Origin: Burkholderia cenocepacia
GTDB taxonomy: Bacteria; Pseudomonadota; Gammaproteobacteria; Burkholderiales; Burkholderiaceae
Reading direction: 5' to 3'
Assembly: GCF_014211915.1 (NCBI RefSeq)
Contig: NZ_CP060040.1
Coordinates: forward strand, 1,302,001 to 1,366,000
Length of the DNA: 64,000 nt
The notes beneath the pieces were generated by a model. That model was not told the DNA's origin, ran no database searches, and saw only the letters and a list, made by a program, of their open reading frames with translations. Shown here in pieces: positions 18,045-27,296 of the stretch (position 1 is its first letter; each line of letters opens with the position of its first letter). A program made the translations under genes and the position numbers.

Positions 18045-19283
18045 TCACTTGCCGGCCGCGGCCGTCGCCTGCGCGATCTTCTGCTGCGCCTGGCGCAGCG
18101 CGGCGTCGGGCGCGGCCTGCCCCGTCAGCGCGAGTTGAAGCTGATCGCCGAGAATGCTCTCGACCTGCTGCCAGTCCGTCACGCGCGGCCGCGCACGGCC
18201 GGCCTCGAGCGCCTTCAGCTGATCGGGATACCAGCGATACTGGCGCACCAGCGCCGGATCGTTGAACACGCTGCGGCGAGTCGGCGGAATGCCGATGCCG
18301 GCGAGGCGCGTCTGCGTATCGCGTGCGGTCAGGTAAGCGAGGAAGTCCTGCGCGAGCTTCGCGTGCGGCGCGTCCTTCGGAATGCCCATCTGCCAGATGC
18401 CGAGCATCGGCGCCGGGCCGGCGGTCTGCCCCGGCGGCGGCTGCAGCGCGATCTGCCCGACCACGCGCGACTGCTTCGCGTCGTCGAGCGCCGGCACCCA
18501 GGCGGGCCACACCTCGATCGACTGCGCGGCCGTGCCGCGTTGCAGCGCGTCGCGCACTTCGGCCGCGCCGTACACGTCGACGTCCTTCGGCGCGAACGCC
18601 TTCAGCGCGAGGAACGTCTTCAGCGCGGACTGCGCTTCGCGCGAATCGATCGTCACGTTGCCGGCACGGTCGAACACGTCGCCGCCATACGCCCACAGGA
18701 TCGGCAGGAAGCCCGTCACGACCGGGTTGCCCTTCGTGCCGCGGAACACGACGCCCGACACGCTCTTGTCCGCGCCGCCGACGGTCTGCGCGATCTTCAG
18801 CACGTCGTCCCAGTTGCGCGGCGGTTGCAGCTTGTACTTCGCGAGCAGGTCCTTGCGGTACGCGAACATCTCGACGTTGCCGACGATCGGCAGCGCGTAC
18901 AGCGCGCCGGCCGCGTTACGGCCGAGCGCGACGGCGGACGGCACGAGATCGGCGTCCGCGAGCGACGCGGGCAGCGGTTTCAGCCAGCCGTTGCCGATGA
19001 ATTCCGGCGCCCACGTGTCGTCCATCATCACGAGGTCGTACGCGCCGGTGCCTTCGCGCATCGACAGCTTCAGCTTCTGGTACAGGTTTGCGTTCGGCAG
19101 CTTGAGCAGCTCGATCTCGGTGCCCGGATGCAGCTTGTTGAAGCCGGCGACGGCGTCGGCCAGTCCCTTGCCGTAGATGTCGTCGCGGCCGGCGATGACG
19201 AGATCGGCGGCCACGGCGTGCGTGGCGGCGAAGGACAGCGCAACGGCGGCGGACAGCGCGCGCAGGCGGCTCAGCAAGGTCAT
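18045..19283 (-). CDS. Sugar-type ABC transporter substrate-binding protein
   Basis: 412-residue periplasmic binding protein of the family-1 (MalE/UgpB) class. The signal peptide ends THAVAA (about residue 26). KGLADAVAGFNKLHPGTEIELLKLP is the family N-terminal lobe. ATG 19283 has a GAGAGA site just upstream. It is first in an operon with two permeases and is preceded by a 22-bp palindrome. Likely ligands are sugars, polyols or glycerophospho-compounds; the adjacent PI-PLC makes inositol-related compounds an idea to test, not a conclusion. Confidence 0.9.
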   Translation of the reverse strand: MTLLSRLRALSAAVALSFAATHAVAADLVIAGRDDIYGKGLADAVAGFNKLHPGTEIELLKLPNANLYQKLKLSMREGTGAYDLVMMDDTWAPEFIGNGWLKPLPASLADADLVPSAVALGRNAAGALYALPIVGNVEMFAYRKDLLAKYKLQPPRNWDDVLKIAQTVGGADKSVSGVVFRGTKGNPVVTGFLPILWAYGGDVFDRAGNVTIDSREAQSALKTFLALKAFAPKDVDVYGAAEVRDALQRGTAAQSIEVWPAWVPALDDAKQSRVVGQIALQPPPGQTAGPAPMLGIWQMGIPKDAPHAKLAQDFLAYLTARDTQTRLAGIGIPPTRRSVFNDPALVRQYRWYPDQLKALEAGRARPRVTDWQQVESILGDQLQLALTGQAAPDAALRQAQQKIAQATAAAGK

Positions 19284-19321
19284 GTGGTCTCTCTCGATCG
19301 GCGGTGGAGCGGAACATTCGT

Positions 19322-19343
19322 GCGTTGCACACGTGTGCAACGC
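19322..19343. promoter_or_regulatory. 22-bp perfect palindrome, candidate LacI operator
   Basis: The core GTTGCACACGTGTGCAAC (19324-19341) extends by GC on both sides to a perfect 22-bp palindrome with a central CG. It starts 39 bases upstream of the binding-protein gene. Length, symmetry and central CG match LacI-family operators; the LacI gene at 15229-16251 is the obvious candidate. Confidence 0.7.
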
Positions 19344-19583
19344 CGGCGACAGGTCGGGTCGCCTGAAGCGTCGCCATTGTTCACGCAGACCGTGAAGGTA
19401 TTGTGGCAAGCCGCAAGCCGGGCAACTCGACGCACGGATTCCGCCAATCCGGGTCCATTCAGTCAAGCATACGGGCGGCTTTTTTCAAGCATCGCTTTCC
19501 AGCAATCGACCGGCGCCGAGCCATGTCCATGAGGACCGCTCGGCGGCACGCGACCGACGTGCCGCCCCTGCCCTCGGTCCGAA
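19344..19583. other. Intergenic region between porin gene and ABC importer operon
   Basis: Together with the palindrome this forms about 300 bases without a gene. It includes the stop side of the porin gene and the importer promoter. Apart from the palindrome I see no further gene or clear terminator. Confidence 0.4.
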
Positions 19584-20798
19584 TCAAAAGTTCACACGAA
19601 TCCCCGCCATCACCGCCAGTTGCCGGCTCGAATTGCTGTTCGCGAGCACCGGAATCTGCGCATAGTTCGCCGCGTTGCCGTCCGCATCGGTGCCGAGCCC
19701 CGTGCCGCTCGCGACCTGGCCGATCGCGACCGCATACAGCGCGGTGCGCTTCGACAGGCTGTAGTTCGCGCCGACGTTCACCTGGTGGAAGCGCGTCGTG
19801 CCGCGTCCGTCCGTATGCGCGGCGTTGAAGATGTACGCGACGCCGCCTTGCAACGCCGGCGTGAACATGTACGTGACGTTCAGCTCGCCGATGTCGAACG
19901 TGAACGCCTGCGTGCGCGGCTGCGCGGCGGTCGAGAAATAGCGGCTGTCGCCGAGCCGCGTATGCGTGTAGGTCAGCGCGACCGTCGCCGCGCCGAACGT
20001 GACCGACCCGCCCGCGCCGAACGCGCGCATCGAGCCGGCATCCTGCAGCAGGCAGTACATCGCGCCCGGGTCGCTGCACGCGAAATCGCCGATATAGCCG
20101 CTCGCGCCGCCGAGCGCCGCGTCGAGCGGCTGGTGCAGGTCGAGGTAGCCGACCGAGAACGCCACCGGCGCGCGCGTGTACGTCGCGGCCACCGCATAGC
20201 CGCGCTTCGCGGAAAAATCGCCGGCCTGCCCGCCGAAGCTGAACGTGCCGCCGAACGTGAGCCCGTTGAAATCGGCGCTGGTGAACTTCACCGCGTTGTT
20301 GAAGTTGAACGCGGCATTCAGGTTGTCGACGTCGCCGAGATGCGAGCCGTACGGCGTCGACCAGTTGTTGCTCGACACGTATGCGCCGAGCATGTCGGTG
20401 TACGAGTCGTACTGGCGGCCGAGGCCGAGCGTGCCGATCGCCTCTTGGCGCAGCCCGACCCACGCCTGCCGGCTGAATGCGGTGCCGCCTTGCAGCGCCT
20501 GCCCGTTCGCGGACAGGAACTGCTGCTCGAGCGTGAACACCGCGTCGAGCCCGCCACCGAGCGGCTCGGCGCCCTGGAAGCCGAAGCGGGACGGCACCAG
20601 GTTGCCGCCGCCCATCTGCCACGCATGGCCGCCGCCCGTGCTGCCGTCTGCGCGCGTGAACTGCTGGTTCGTCGAATAGATGATGCCGGTATCCACGGTG
20701 CCGTACAGCGTCACGCTCCCCGAAGTCTGCGCATGTGCGTGCAGGCAGCCCAGCATGGCCGCGGCTGCGGCCGCGGTCAGTCGTCGTCCGTTCTTCAT
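19584..20798 (-). CDS. Outer-membrane porin, OmpC/Porin_4 type
   Basis: 404 residues; signal peptide ends HAHAQ (about residue 23), first strand is GSVTLYGTVDTGIIYSTN, and it ends MAGIRVNF with the terminal Phe. The long loop with a Cys pair (SDPGAMYCLLQD and nearby) may hold a disulfide. ATG at 20798 follows a purine-rich GAGGGGCGGGAC. About 100 bases upstream is the same element found before the amine-cluster genes (20896-20910), so the porin probably serves that cluster and not the neighbouring ABC importer. Confidence 0.92.
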   Translation of the reverse strand: MKNGRRLTAAAAAAMLGCLHAHAQTSGSVTLYGTVDTGIIYSTNQQFTRADGSTGGGHAWQMGGGNLVPSRFGFQGAEPLGGGLDAVFTLEQQFLSANGQALQGGTAFSRQAWVGLRQEAIGTLGLGRQYDSYTDMLGAYVSSNNWSTPYGSHLGDVDNLNAAFNFNNAVKFTSADFNGLTFGGTFSFGGQAGDFSAKRGYAVAATYTRAPVAFSVGYLDLHQPLDAALGGASGYIGDFACSDPGAMYCLLQDAGSMRAFGAGGSVTFGAATVALTYTHTRLGDSRYFSTAAQPRTQAFTFDIGELNVTYMFTPALQGGVAYIFNAAHTDGRGTTRFHQVNVGANYSLSKRTALYAVAIGQVASGTGLGTDADGNAANYAQIPVLANSNSSRQLAVMAGIRVNF

Positions 20799-20895
20799 GT
20801 CCCGCCCCTCTGTGATCATCGATTCGCAGTGCGAACCGAATGTGTTGTCGATATGGGTGACAGGACTTTATCCAGCGAAAATTCCGGACCTCTAT

Positions 20896-20910
20896 CGCAA
20901 ATCGGCAAAC
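20896..20910 (-). promoter_or_regulatory. Shared regulatory element, copy A (porin)
   Basis: Top strand CGCAAATCGGCAAAC, about 98-112 bases upstream of the porin start. It matches three other copies upstream of the APC permease, aldehyde dehydrogenase and LuxR genes, all in the same orientation relative to transcription. Confidence 0.55.
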
Positions 20911-20965
20911 GGTGAGAGGTGCGGCCCGCGACGGTGCCCGGCGGCGCCGTCGCGGTGCGGATGCG

Positions 20966-21904
20966 TCATTCGGGACGCGTCGTCTGGGAAGGCAGTTCGC
21001 CGAACAGGTCGCGATACTCGCGCGCGAAATAGCCGAGATGCGTGAAGCCCCAGCTCGCGGCGGCTTCGCCGACGCCGAGTTGCTGCGCCGACGTCGTGCG
21101 CAGCAGGCGGCGCACCGCGTTCAGCCGGATCGTGCGCAGGTAGCCGACCGGCGTGACGTCGGCCACGCGCTGAAAGCTCGTTTGCAGCGTGCGGCGGCTG
21201 CAGCGCAGCGCGCGGCACAGTTCGAGCACGGTGACGGGTTCTTCGGGACGGTCGCGCAGATGCTTCTCGCAGCGGCTCACGATATCGCTGTAGGTCGCGT
21301 GCGTGATGTCGCGGCGCTCGACGCCGATCCCCTGTTCGAGCGCATCGAGGAACATGCCGAGCATCGCGTCGCGAAACATCTTGCGGGTCGCCGCGTATTC
21401 GAGGCAGCCGGGGTTGCGCTGGGCATCGTCGATCAGGGCCGACAGCCGCACGCCGAGCGCGACGCCCTGCGCGTCGGACAGCCGCGTCACGTGCCGCAGC
21501 CTGCGCGCGCCGGCCGCGCCGAATTCTGCCTCGCACAGCTCGTCGACCATGTCGGACGACGCGCTGATCCCGACGAGCCCCATCCCTTCCGGCGTGTGGA
21601 ATTCGAAATCCTCGCCGGCGCGCAGCGCAAGCAGCGCATAACCGTCGACCGGCTGGCCCTGGAACGTGCCCGCGAGCGGCACGGACAACGGTACCGCGAG
21701 CGACGTGCGCCCGGCCGGCGCGAGCCCGGTTTGCGCGACACGCCGGTTGGTCGTCTCGCGGAAGAAGTGGAAATCGTCGTACAGCACCTGCGTGACGGTG
21801 CCCTTGAAGCGGCCCGGCGTCATCTGACGGTACACCTGATGCCAGCCCGCGATCGCGAGCCCGTGATCGTGCACGTCTTCGTGTGAGCGTGACTGGAACA
21901 GCAT
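20966..21904 (-). CDS. AraC-family transcriptional regulator, EutR-like
   Basis: 312 residues. The C-terminal AraC domain has two HTHs: VTVLELCRALRCSRRTLQTSFQRV and a second ending GFTHLGYFAREYRDLFGELP. The N-terminal domain resembles that of EutR-type regulators of amine utilisation. The start is decided by spacing: GGAG abuts the ATG at 21910, whereas ATG 21904 has the normal six bases, so 21904 is used. It follows the DUF3156 gene of the permease operon on the same strand. It is one of two candidate regulators of the shared element. Confidence 0.87.
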   Translation of the reverse strand: MLFQSRSHEDVHDHGLAIAGWHQVYRQMTPGRFKGTVTQVLYDDFHFFRETTNRRVAQTGLAPAGRTSLAVPLSVPLAGTFQGQPVDGYALLALRAGEDFEFHTPEGMGLVGISASSDMVDELCEAEFGAAGARRLRHVTRLSDAQGVALGVRLSALIDDAQRNPGCLEYAATRKMFRDAMLGMFLDALEQGIGVERRDITHATYSDIVSRCEKHLRDRPEEPVTVLELCRALRCSRRTLQTSFQRVADVTPVGYLRTIRLNAVRRLLRTTSAQQLGVGEAAASWGFTHLGYFAREYRDLFGELPSQTTRPE

Positions 21905-21973
21905 CGGCATCTCCGGTAAAACCCTGATTCCTGGATGCGCCCGCCGGGTTCGCGCGGCGCGCATCGCCACAGC

Positions 21974-22585
21974 TTACCCTCGCAAAATCCCGCGTAGTGT
22001 GGTTTCGAACGCAAGACAGGCCGCCAACAGCGCCGCGGCCTGCTCGTCGATCAGCCGGACATAGCGGCGAAACGACGGCATCCGGTTGACGACCTCGCTG
22101 CCGCCGAACGGCACGATCGCGAGCGTCCAGCGGCCGTCGCGCGCGTCGCCGTCGTGCGCGTCGATCACGCAGTCGGTCAGGTGCAGCGGCCGCAGCGCGT
22201 CGGCCACCGCCGGGCCGGCAAGCAGCGCGGCCAGCGTGTCGATGAAGGCGGGATCGCATCCGGGCGCGAGCGCCGCAGCAATGCCGGTACGGCGCAGCCA
22301 GCCGGTCTGCCGCACGCGCGCACTGCCCTGTACGGCCGGACCGTTCGCGGCCACCGTCACCTTCACGCTGACCGTATGCATCAGGAACTGACGCTCGACG
22401 CGCTCGTCGACGCGCACGCGCACGCCGTTCGGCAACCGCGCCGTGGCACCGCCAACGCCGCCAGCACCGTCGTCATCGCGCACGGCCCGCAGGTCGGCGA
22501 GCACGCGCGCGGCGATCGCGCCGGGCCGATGGCCGGGCGGCGGCGCAACGGGCGCCGCGCGCCAGCGGGCGAGCGCGGCCTTCAC
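21974..22585 (-). CDS. DUF3156-like protein coupled to amino-acid permease
   Basis: 203-residue protein of unknown function, resembling the DUF3156 family. No signal peptide or clear membrane helix. It starts with GTG at 22585, which overlaps the permease stop as GTGA, so its translation is coupled to the APC permease. Conserved-looking blocks are the DCVIDAHDGDARDGRWTLAIVPFGGSE region and the C-terminal AALLAACLAFETTLRG. Coupling suggests an accessory role in transport or processing of the permease substrate; no function is claimed. Confidence 0.75.
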   Translation of the reverse strand: MKAALARWRAAPVAPPPGHRPGAIAARVLADLRAVRDDDGAGGVGGATARLPNGVRVRVDERVERQFLMHTVSVKVTVAANGPAVQGSARVRQTGWLRRTGIAAALAPGCDPAFIDTLAALLAGPAVADALRPLHLTDCVIDAHDGDARDGRWTLAIVPFGGSEVVNRMPSFRRYVRLIDEQAAALLAACLAFETTLRGILRG

Positions 22586-24084
22586 GATGCGACGTGCTCG
22601 TTGCGCAGCACGTCCTCGACCGGCACCGGCCTGAACGGATGCCGGCGCTGCACGACCAGCGTCCAGAACAGCGCGTACAGCGCGGTGAGCCCGAGCATCG
22701 CGCCGAACGGCACGTAGATGTCGCGCGGGTTCATGCCGGGCGGCGTGATGTACCAGATCGCGAGCACGATGCCGACGCTCGACACGATCTGCGGCAGCGG
22801 GAACAGCGGCGAACGGTACGGCCGCGGCAAGTCCGGGCGGCGGATGCGCAGCATCACGACCGACGCGGTGACGAGCAGGTACGCGGTACCCCACGCGCAG
22901 GTCGCGGCGAGCACGAGGTGCAGGATGCTGTCGAGATTGCCGTTGATCAGCCACGCATGGAAGATCGGCACGATCGCCGACGCGACGATGCCGACCACCG
23001 GCGTCTTGAAACGCGGATGCAGGTACGCGAAGCAGCGCGGCAGCGCGCCGTCGATCGCCATCCCGTACAGGATGCGCGGCAGCCCGGCCATCAGCGTGTT
23101 GATCGTCGCGGCGCCCGCGCACAGGAATGCGATGCCGAACCACACGCGGCCGAACGGGCCGAGCACCTGCAGCGCGAACGCGGGAATCGCGCCCGGCGTG
23201 TCGAGCAGATGCGTGAGGCCATCGGGGCTCACCGGCACGTTCGCGACCTGGCGGCGGATCGCCGCGCCGTACAGGAACATGCAGATCGCGACGCCGACGA
23301 GGCCGAGCGCCATCGCGCGCGGGATCGTGCGGCCCGGCGCCTTCATTTCCGGCGCAAGCGGCGTGACGAACTCGCAGCCGACGAACATGAACATCGCCAT
23401 CCCGACCAGCGACAGTACGGCCGGGATCGACGTGCCGACTTCCGAGCCGCCGAACCAGCCGTCGAGATGCACGGCCGGCGCGGCCGCGAGCCCGAGAATC
23501 CCGAAGATCATCAGCGACAGCCACATGCCGGCCGTCAGCACGATCTCGAGCTTGCTGAATACCTTGATGCCGATGATGTTGGTGATCGCGAACGTGACCA
23601 CGAGGCCGACGCCGACCAGCCACGAGCTGTTGTGCTTCTCGAACGCGGCGTTCAGCGATTCGAAGTTCACGAGCGCCATGATGCCGCTCAGGATCGTCTC
23701 CGCGGTGCCGGCGAACACGTGCACGAGGAAATAGGCGGAAATCGTGCCGGTGATCGCCCAGAAGCGGCCGAGCCCGCATGACAGGTAATCGTAAACCGAG
23801 CCGGCCGTCGGCAGCATCGCGGCGGCTTCGGAAAACGTGGTGGCCTGCGCCTGCATCATCACGAACGCGATGATCATCGCGACCGCGAACGCCCAGCCGC
23901 CCATCCCGAAGCCCGACGTCGCGGTGAGGATCACCGGGCTCGCCATGATGAGGCCGACGGCGCTCGCCAGCGCGGTCGGAAAACCGACCGCACCGGCCTT
24001 CAATTCGGTGCCGCTGCCTGCTTCAGCCGACGCACCGGCGGGCGTATCGCCCGCGGCGCCGGTCACTCCCGACCATCCCGACAT
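22582..24084 (-). CDS. APC-superfamily amino acid/amine permease
   Basis: 500-residue transporter with about 12 predicted transmembrane segments. TM1 contains ASAVGLIMASPVIL, and GSVYDYLSCGLGRFWAI is the TM3 region of APC permeases. AAGGAG precedes ATG 24084. It lies downstream of the aldehyde-dehydrogenase/aminotransferase pair with its own promoter element (copy B, about 180 bases upstream), and its stop overlaps the DUF3156 start. Context suggests uptake of an amine, diamine or omega-amino acid that the aminotransferase then deaminates. Confidence 0.9.
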   Translation of the reverse strand: MSGWSGVTGAAGDTPAGASAEAGSGTELKAGAVGFPTALASAVGLIMASPVILTATSGFGMGGWAFAVAMIIAFVMMQAQATTFSEAAAMLPTAGSVYDYLSCGLGRFWAITGTISAYFLVHVFAGTAETILSGIMALVNFESLNAAFEKHNSSWLVGVGLVVTFAITNIIGIKVFSKLEIVLTAGMWLSLMIFGILGLAAAPAVHLDGWFGGSEVGTSIPAVLSLVGMAMFMFVGCEFVTPLAPEMKAPGRTIPRAMALGLVGVAICMFLYGAAIRRQVANVPVSPDGLTHLLDTPGAIPAFALQVLGPFGRVWFGIAFLCAGAATINTLMAGLPRILYGMAIDGALPRCFAYLHPRFKTPVVGIVASAIVPIFHAWLINGNLDSILHLVLAATCAWGTAYLLVTASVVMLRIRRPDLPRPYRSPLFPLPQIVSSVGIVLAIWYITPPGMNPRDIYVPFGAMLGLTALYALFWTLVVQRRHPFRPVPVEDVLRNEHVAS

Positions 24085-24254
24085 CGTTGTCTCCTTCGTA
24101 GGTTGGCCCGAACCGGCGCTTCGTCAGCGGCCGGGGCCAGATGCTATGCGGTCGGGCCCGGGCGGTGCTTCAGCGCTTCGACGCCCGGGTCCCCTGTCGA
24201 TCACGGCGTGATCCGATGTCGAAAAAATACGCAGGCAAAATAATCCGGTCATAG

Positions 24255-24270
24255 CGCAAATCGGCAAATC
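24255..24270 (-). promoter_or_regulatory. Shared regulatory element, copy B (APC permease)
   Basis: Top strand CGCAAATCGGCAAATC, the fullest copy, about 171-186 bases upstream of the permease start. It contains GCAAATC twice at an 8-base period (24256-24262 and 24264-24270), suggesting a direct-repeat recognition site. Confidence 0.6.
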
Positions 24271-24305
24271 CGCGACGGCGTTTACCCGCCGTCGCGGCTT
24301 CGCCG

Positions 24306-25646
24306 TCATGCGAACGGGACGGCCTCGAAGCCGGCCGCGAGCGCGTCGACGATCCGGTCGAGCTGTTCGCGCTGGATCACGAGCGGCGGCGACAGGATGA
24401 TCTTCGTGCCGACCGGGCGCACCAGCACGCCGTTCTCGCGGGCGACTTCCGCGACCGCGTTCGCATAACCCGACAGCGGATCGATCGGCTCGCGCGTGTC
24501 CTTGTTCGCGACGAGGTCGAGCGCGAGCATCAGCCCCTTGCCGCGCACCTCGCCGACCGCCGCGAAGCGTTCCGCGAACGGCTGCAGCGCTTCGAGCAGA
24601 TACGCGCCCTGCTCCGCCGCATTCGCCGGCAGATCCTCCTTCACGACGATGTCGAGGCTCGCGATCGCGGCCGCGCATGCCACCGGGTGGCCTGCGTACG
24701 TGTAGCCGTGCATGATCGCCCCGCCGAAATCGGCATTCGCGGCGAACGCGTCCTCGATCCGCGCATTCACGACCGTCGCGCCGAGCGGCACGTAGCCTGA
24801 CGAAATCCCCTTCGCGAGACACATGATGTCCGGGCGCACGCCCCAGCCGCGGCTGCCGAACAGGCTGCCGCTGCGGCCGAAGCCCGTCACGACTTCGTCG
24901 GCGATCAGCAGCACGCCGTAGCGGTCGCACACCTCGCGCACCAGCGGCCAGTAATTGGCCGGAGGCACGATCACGCCGCCCGCGCCCTGGATCGGCTCCG
25001 CGATGAACGCGGCGACCGTGTCCGGGCTCTGGAACTGAATCTCTCGCTCGAGCATTTCCGCGCAGATCCGGCCGAGTTCCTCCGGGTCCTGCGTGAACGG
25101 ATTGCGGTACAGCCACGGCGTCTCGACGTGGAAGCAGCCGGGCAGGTTCGGCTCGTAGTTGCGGCGGAACACCGTATTGCCGTTCACCGACGCGCCGCCG
25201 AAGTGCGTGCCGTGATACCCCTGCTTCAGCGAGATGAACTTCGTGCGATCGGCCTGGCCGCGCACCTTCCAGTACTGGCGCGCGATCTTCAGCGCGGTCT
25301 CGATCGAGTCCGACCCGCCCGAGCTGTACAGCACGCGGCGCATCCCTTCCGGCTCCAGCATGTCGATCACCTTCTTCGACAGCTCCTCGGCGCGCGGATG
25401 CGAAATGCCGTCGAACAGCTGGAAGTATTCGAGTTCGTCGAGCTGACGCACGATCGCGTCCTTCACTTCCTGGCGGTTGTGGCCGACGTTCACGTTCCAC
25501 AGGCCCGCGACGCCGTCGACGAGCTTGCGCCCCTGTTCGTCGAACACGTAGCAGCCGTCGCCGCGCACGATGCGGATCGGCTTGCGCTGTTTCATTTCGT
25601 TCGGGTGCAGCATCGGGTGCCAGAACTTCGCTTCGTTGTAGCTCAT
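24306..25646 (-). CDS. Class-III aminotransferase (omega-amino acid / diamine : pyruvate type)
   Basis: 446-residue PLP enzyme. LYSSGGSDSIETALKIARQYW is the cofactor-phosphate region, GYHGTHFGG follows, LLIADEVVTGFGRSG holds the PLP-ring Asp, and CLAKGISSGYVPLGA holds the Schiff-base Lys (about 286). It is most like SpuC/omega-aminotransferases for putrescine, beta-alanine or similar. ATG 25646 has GGAGAT upstream. It lies 58 bases after the aldehyde dehydrogenase, which would oxidise the aldehyde it releases, so the two form a two-step amine-to-acid pathway. Confidence 0.92.
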   Translation of the reverse strand: MSYNEAKFWHPMLHPNEMKQRKPIRIVRGDGCYVFDEQGRKLVDGVAGLWNVNVGHNRQEVKDAIVRQLDELEYFQLFDGISHPRAEELSKKVIDMLEPEGMRRVLYSSGGSDSIETALKIARQYWKVRGQADRTKFISLKQGYHGTHFGGASVNGNTVFRRNYEPNLPGCFHVETPWLYRNPFTQDPEELGRICAEMLEREIQFQSPDTVAAFIAEPIQGAGGVIVPPANYWPLVREVCDRYGVLLIADEVVTGFGRSGSLFGSRGWGVRPDIMCLAKGISSGYVPLGATVVNARIEDAFAANADFGGAIMHGYTYAGHPVACAAAIASLDIVVKEDLPANAAEQGAYLLEALQPFAERFAAVGEVRGKGLMLALDLVANKDTREPIDPLSGYANAVAEVARENGVLVRPVGTKIILSPPLVIQREQLDRIVDALAAGFEAVPFA

Positions 25647-25704
25647 TGCAATCTCCACTGTCGGATCGGTTGAATCGGGTTCGTTCGGGTTCGGGAATCG
25701 CGCG

Positions 25705-27207
25705 TCAATGCGCGATGCAGACGGATTTGGTTTCGGTGAAGCCTTCGATCGCGTACTGGCCGAATTCGCGGCCGATGCCCGATTGCTTGTAGCCGCCGAA
25801 CGGCATCGACGGATCGAGCGGGATATGGCAGTTCACCCACACCGTGCCGGCCTCGATCTGCGGCACGAGGTTCATCACGCGTTTCAGGTCGTTGCTCCAG
25901 ATGCTCGCGGCGAGGCCGTACGGCGACGCGTTCGCGAGGCGCACCGCGTCGGCCGCGTCGTCGAACGGCACGACGACGATCACCGGGCCGAATACCTCGT
26001 CGCGCACGATCGCGCTGTCCGGGTGCGGATCGGCGATCACGGCCGGCTTCACGTAATAGCCGGGCAGATCGTCGGCCGGCGTGCCGCCCGCGAGGAACGT
26101 GAGGCCCGCGCGGCGCGCGCCTTCGATGTGCTGGACCACCTTGTCGCGATGCTGCGCGGACACGAGCGGATTGATCTGCGCGGTGGTGTCGAGGCCCGCG
26201 CCGAGCTTCATCGACCGCGCGACGCCCGCGAGGCCGTCCGCGAGTTGCGCGAACTTGCTGCGATGCACATAGATGCGCGACGCGGCCGCGCACACCTGCC
26301 CCTGGTTGAAGAACGCGCCGGCGGCGACGCCGTCGAGCGCCTGCGCGACGTCGACGTCGTCGAGCATCACGATCGGGTTCTTGCCGCCGAGCTCCAGCGA
26401 GAAGCGCGTCATGTTCTGCACGGCCGCCGCGCCGACCAGCTTGCCGGTCGCGGTCGAGCCGGTGAACGAGATCTTCGCGATCGACGGGTGGCTCGCGAGC
26501 GCCGCGCCGCAGACGCGCCCGCCCGTGACGACGTTGAACACGCCGGGCGGCACGCCGGCTTCGCGTGCCAGCTCGGCGAGGCGCAACGCGGTGAGCGGCG
26601 TTTCCGGCGACGGCTTCAGCACGATCGTGCAGCCGGCCGCGAGCGCGGGAATCAGCTTCCACACCGCGATCATCAGCGGGAAATTCCACGGCACGATCGC
26701 GGCGACCACGCCGACGGGCTCCTTGCGCGTATAGGCCGTATAACGTGCGCCGGGCGGGAACGGGATCGACACGTCGAGCGTCTGGCCGGTGATCTTGGTC
26801 GCCCAGCCGGCCATGTAGCGCACGTACTCGACGCTCGCGCCGACTTCGACCGCGCGCGACACGTGAATCGACTTGCCCTGGTTCAGCGTTTCGAGCTGCG
26901 CGAGCGTTTCGGCGTCGGCTTCGATCAGGTCGGCGAGTTTCAGCAGGATGCGTTCGCGGTCGGCCGGCCGCAGCCCGCTCCAGACGCGCGTGTCGAACGC
27001 GTGTTTCGCGCTGGCGACCGCGCGGTCGACGTCGTGCGCATCGGCATCGGCGACGGTCGCGAGCCGCTCGCCCGTGGCGGGGTCGTACACGTCGACGCGC
27101 GCTGCCGCGTGCGACGGCTGCATGGCGCCGTCGATGAAGAGGCCGAAGTCGCGCGCAACGAAGGTGCGCACGGTGTCGCTGACGGCGACGAAGTTCGTGT
27201 TGCTCAT
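25705..27207 (-). CDS. NAD(P)-dependent aldehyde dehydrogenase
   Basis: 500 residues, typical length. PWNFPLMIAVWKLIPALAAG is the Rossmann entry, FTGSTATGK the nucleotide loop, LELGGKNP holds the general-base Glu, and FFNQGQVCAAASR the catalytic Cys (about 300). EVFGPVIVVVPF is near the end. First gene of the aldehyde dehydrogenase-aminotransferase operon. A copy of the shared element is about 95 bases upstream. Its substrate is probably the aminoaldehyde made by the aminotransferase (for example gamma-aminobutyraldehyde); specificity is inference. Confidence 0.92.
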   Translation of the reverse strand: MSNTNFVAVSDTVRTFVARDFGLFIDGAMQPSHAAARVDVYDPATGERLATVADADAHDVDRAVASAKHAFDTRVWSGLRPADRERILLKLADLIEADAETLAQLETLNQGKSIHVSRAVEVGASVEYVRYMAGWATKITGQTLDVSIPFPPGARYTAYTRKEPVGVVAAIVPWNFPLMIAVWKLIPALAAGCTIVLKPSPETPLTALRLAELAREAGVPPGVFNVVTGGRVCGAALASHPSIAKISFTGSTATGKLVGAAAVQNMTRFSLELGGKNPIVMLDDVDVAQALDGVAAGAFFNQGQVCAAASRIYVHRSKFAQLADGLAGVARSMKLGAGLDTTAQINPLVSAQHRDKVVQHIEGARRAGLTFLAGGTPADDLPGYYVKPAVIADPHPDSAIVRDEVFGPVIVVVPFDDAADAVRLANASPYGLAASIWSNDLKRVMNLVPQIEAGTVWVNCHIPLDPSMPFGGYKQSGIGREFGQYAIEGFTETKSVCIAH

Positions 27208-27296
27208 GGGCGTCTCGTTGATTGTCGTGGCTGGACCGCGTGCCGGTGAGGCACGCGGGCGTCGGACCACTGTATCGACGAGGAATCGCGCGCGGT

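Noticed and set aside
25708..27249. 513-codon frame antisense to the aldehyde dehydrogenase
   Set aside because: Composition (His/Arg-rich, no motifs) and exact overlap with a clear enzyme gene mark it as a high-GC shadow frame.
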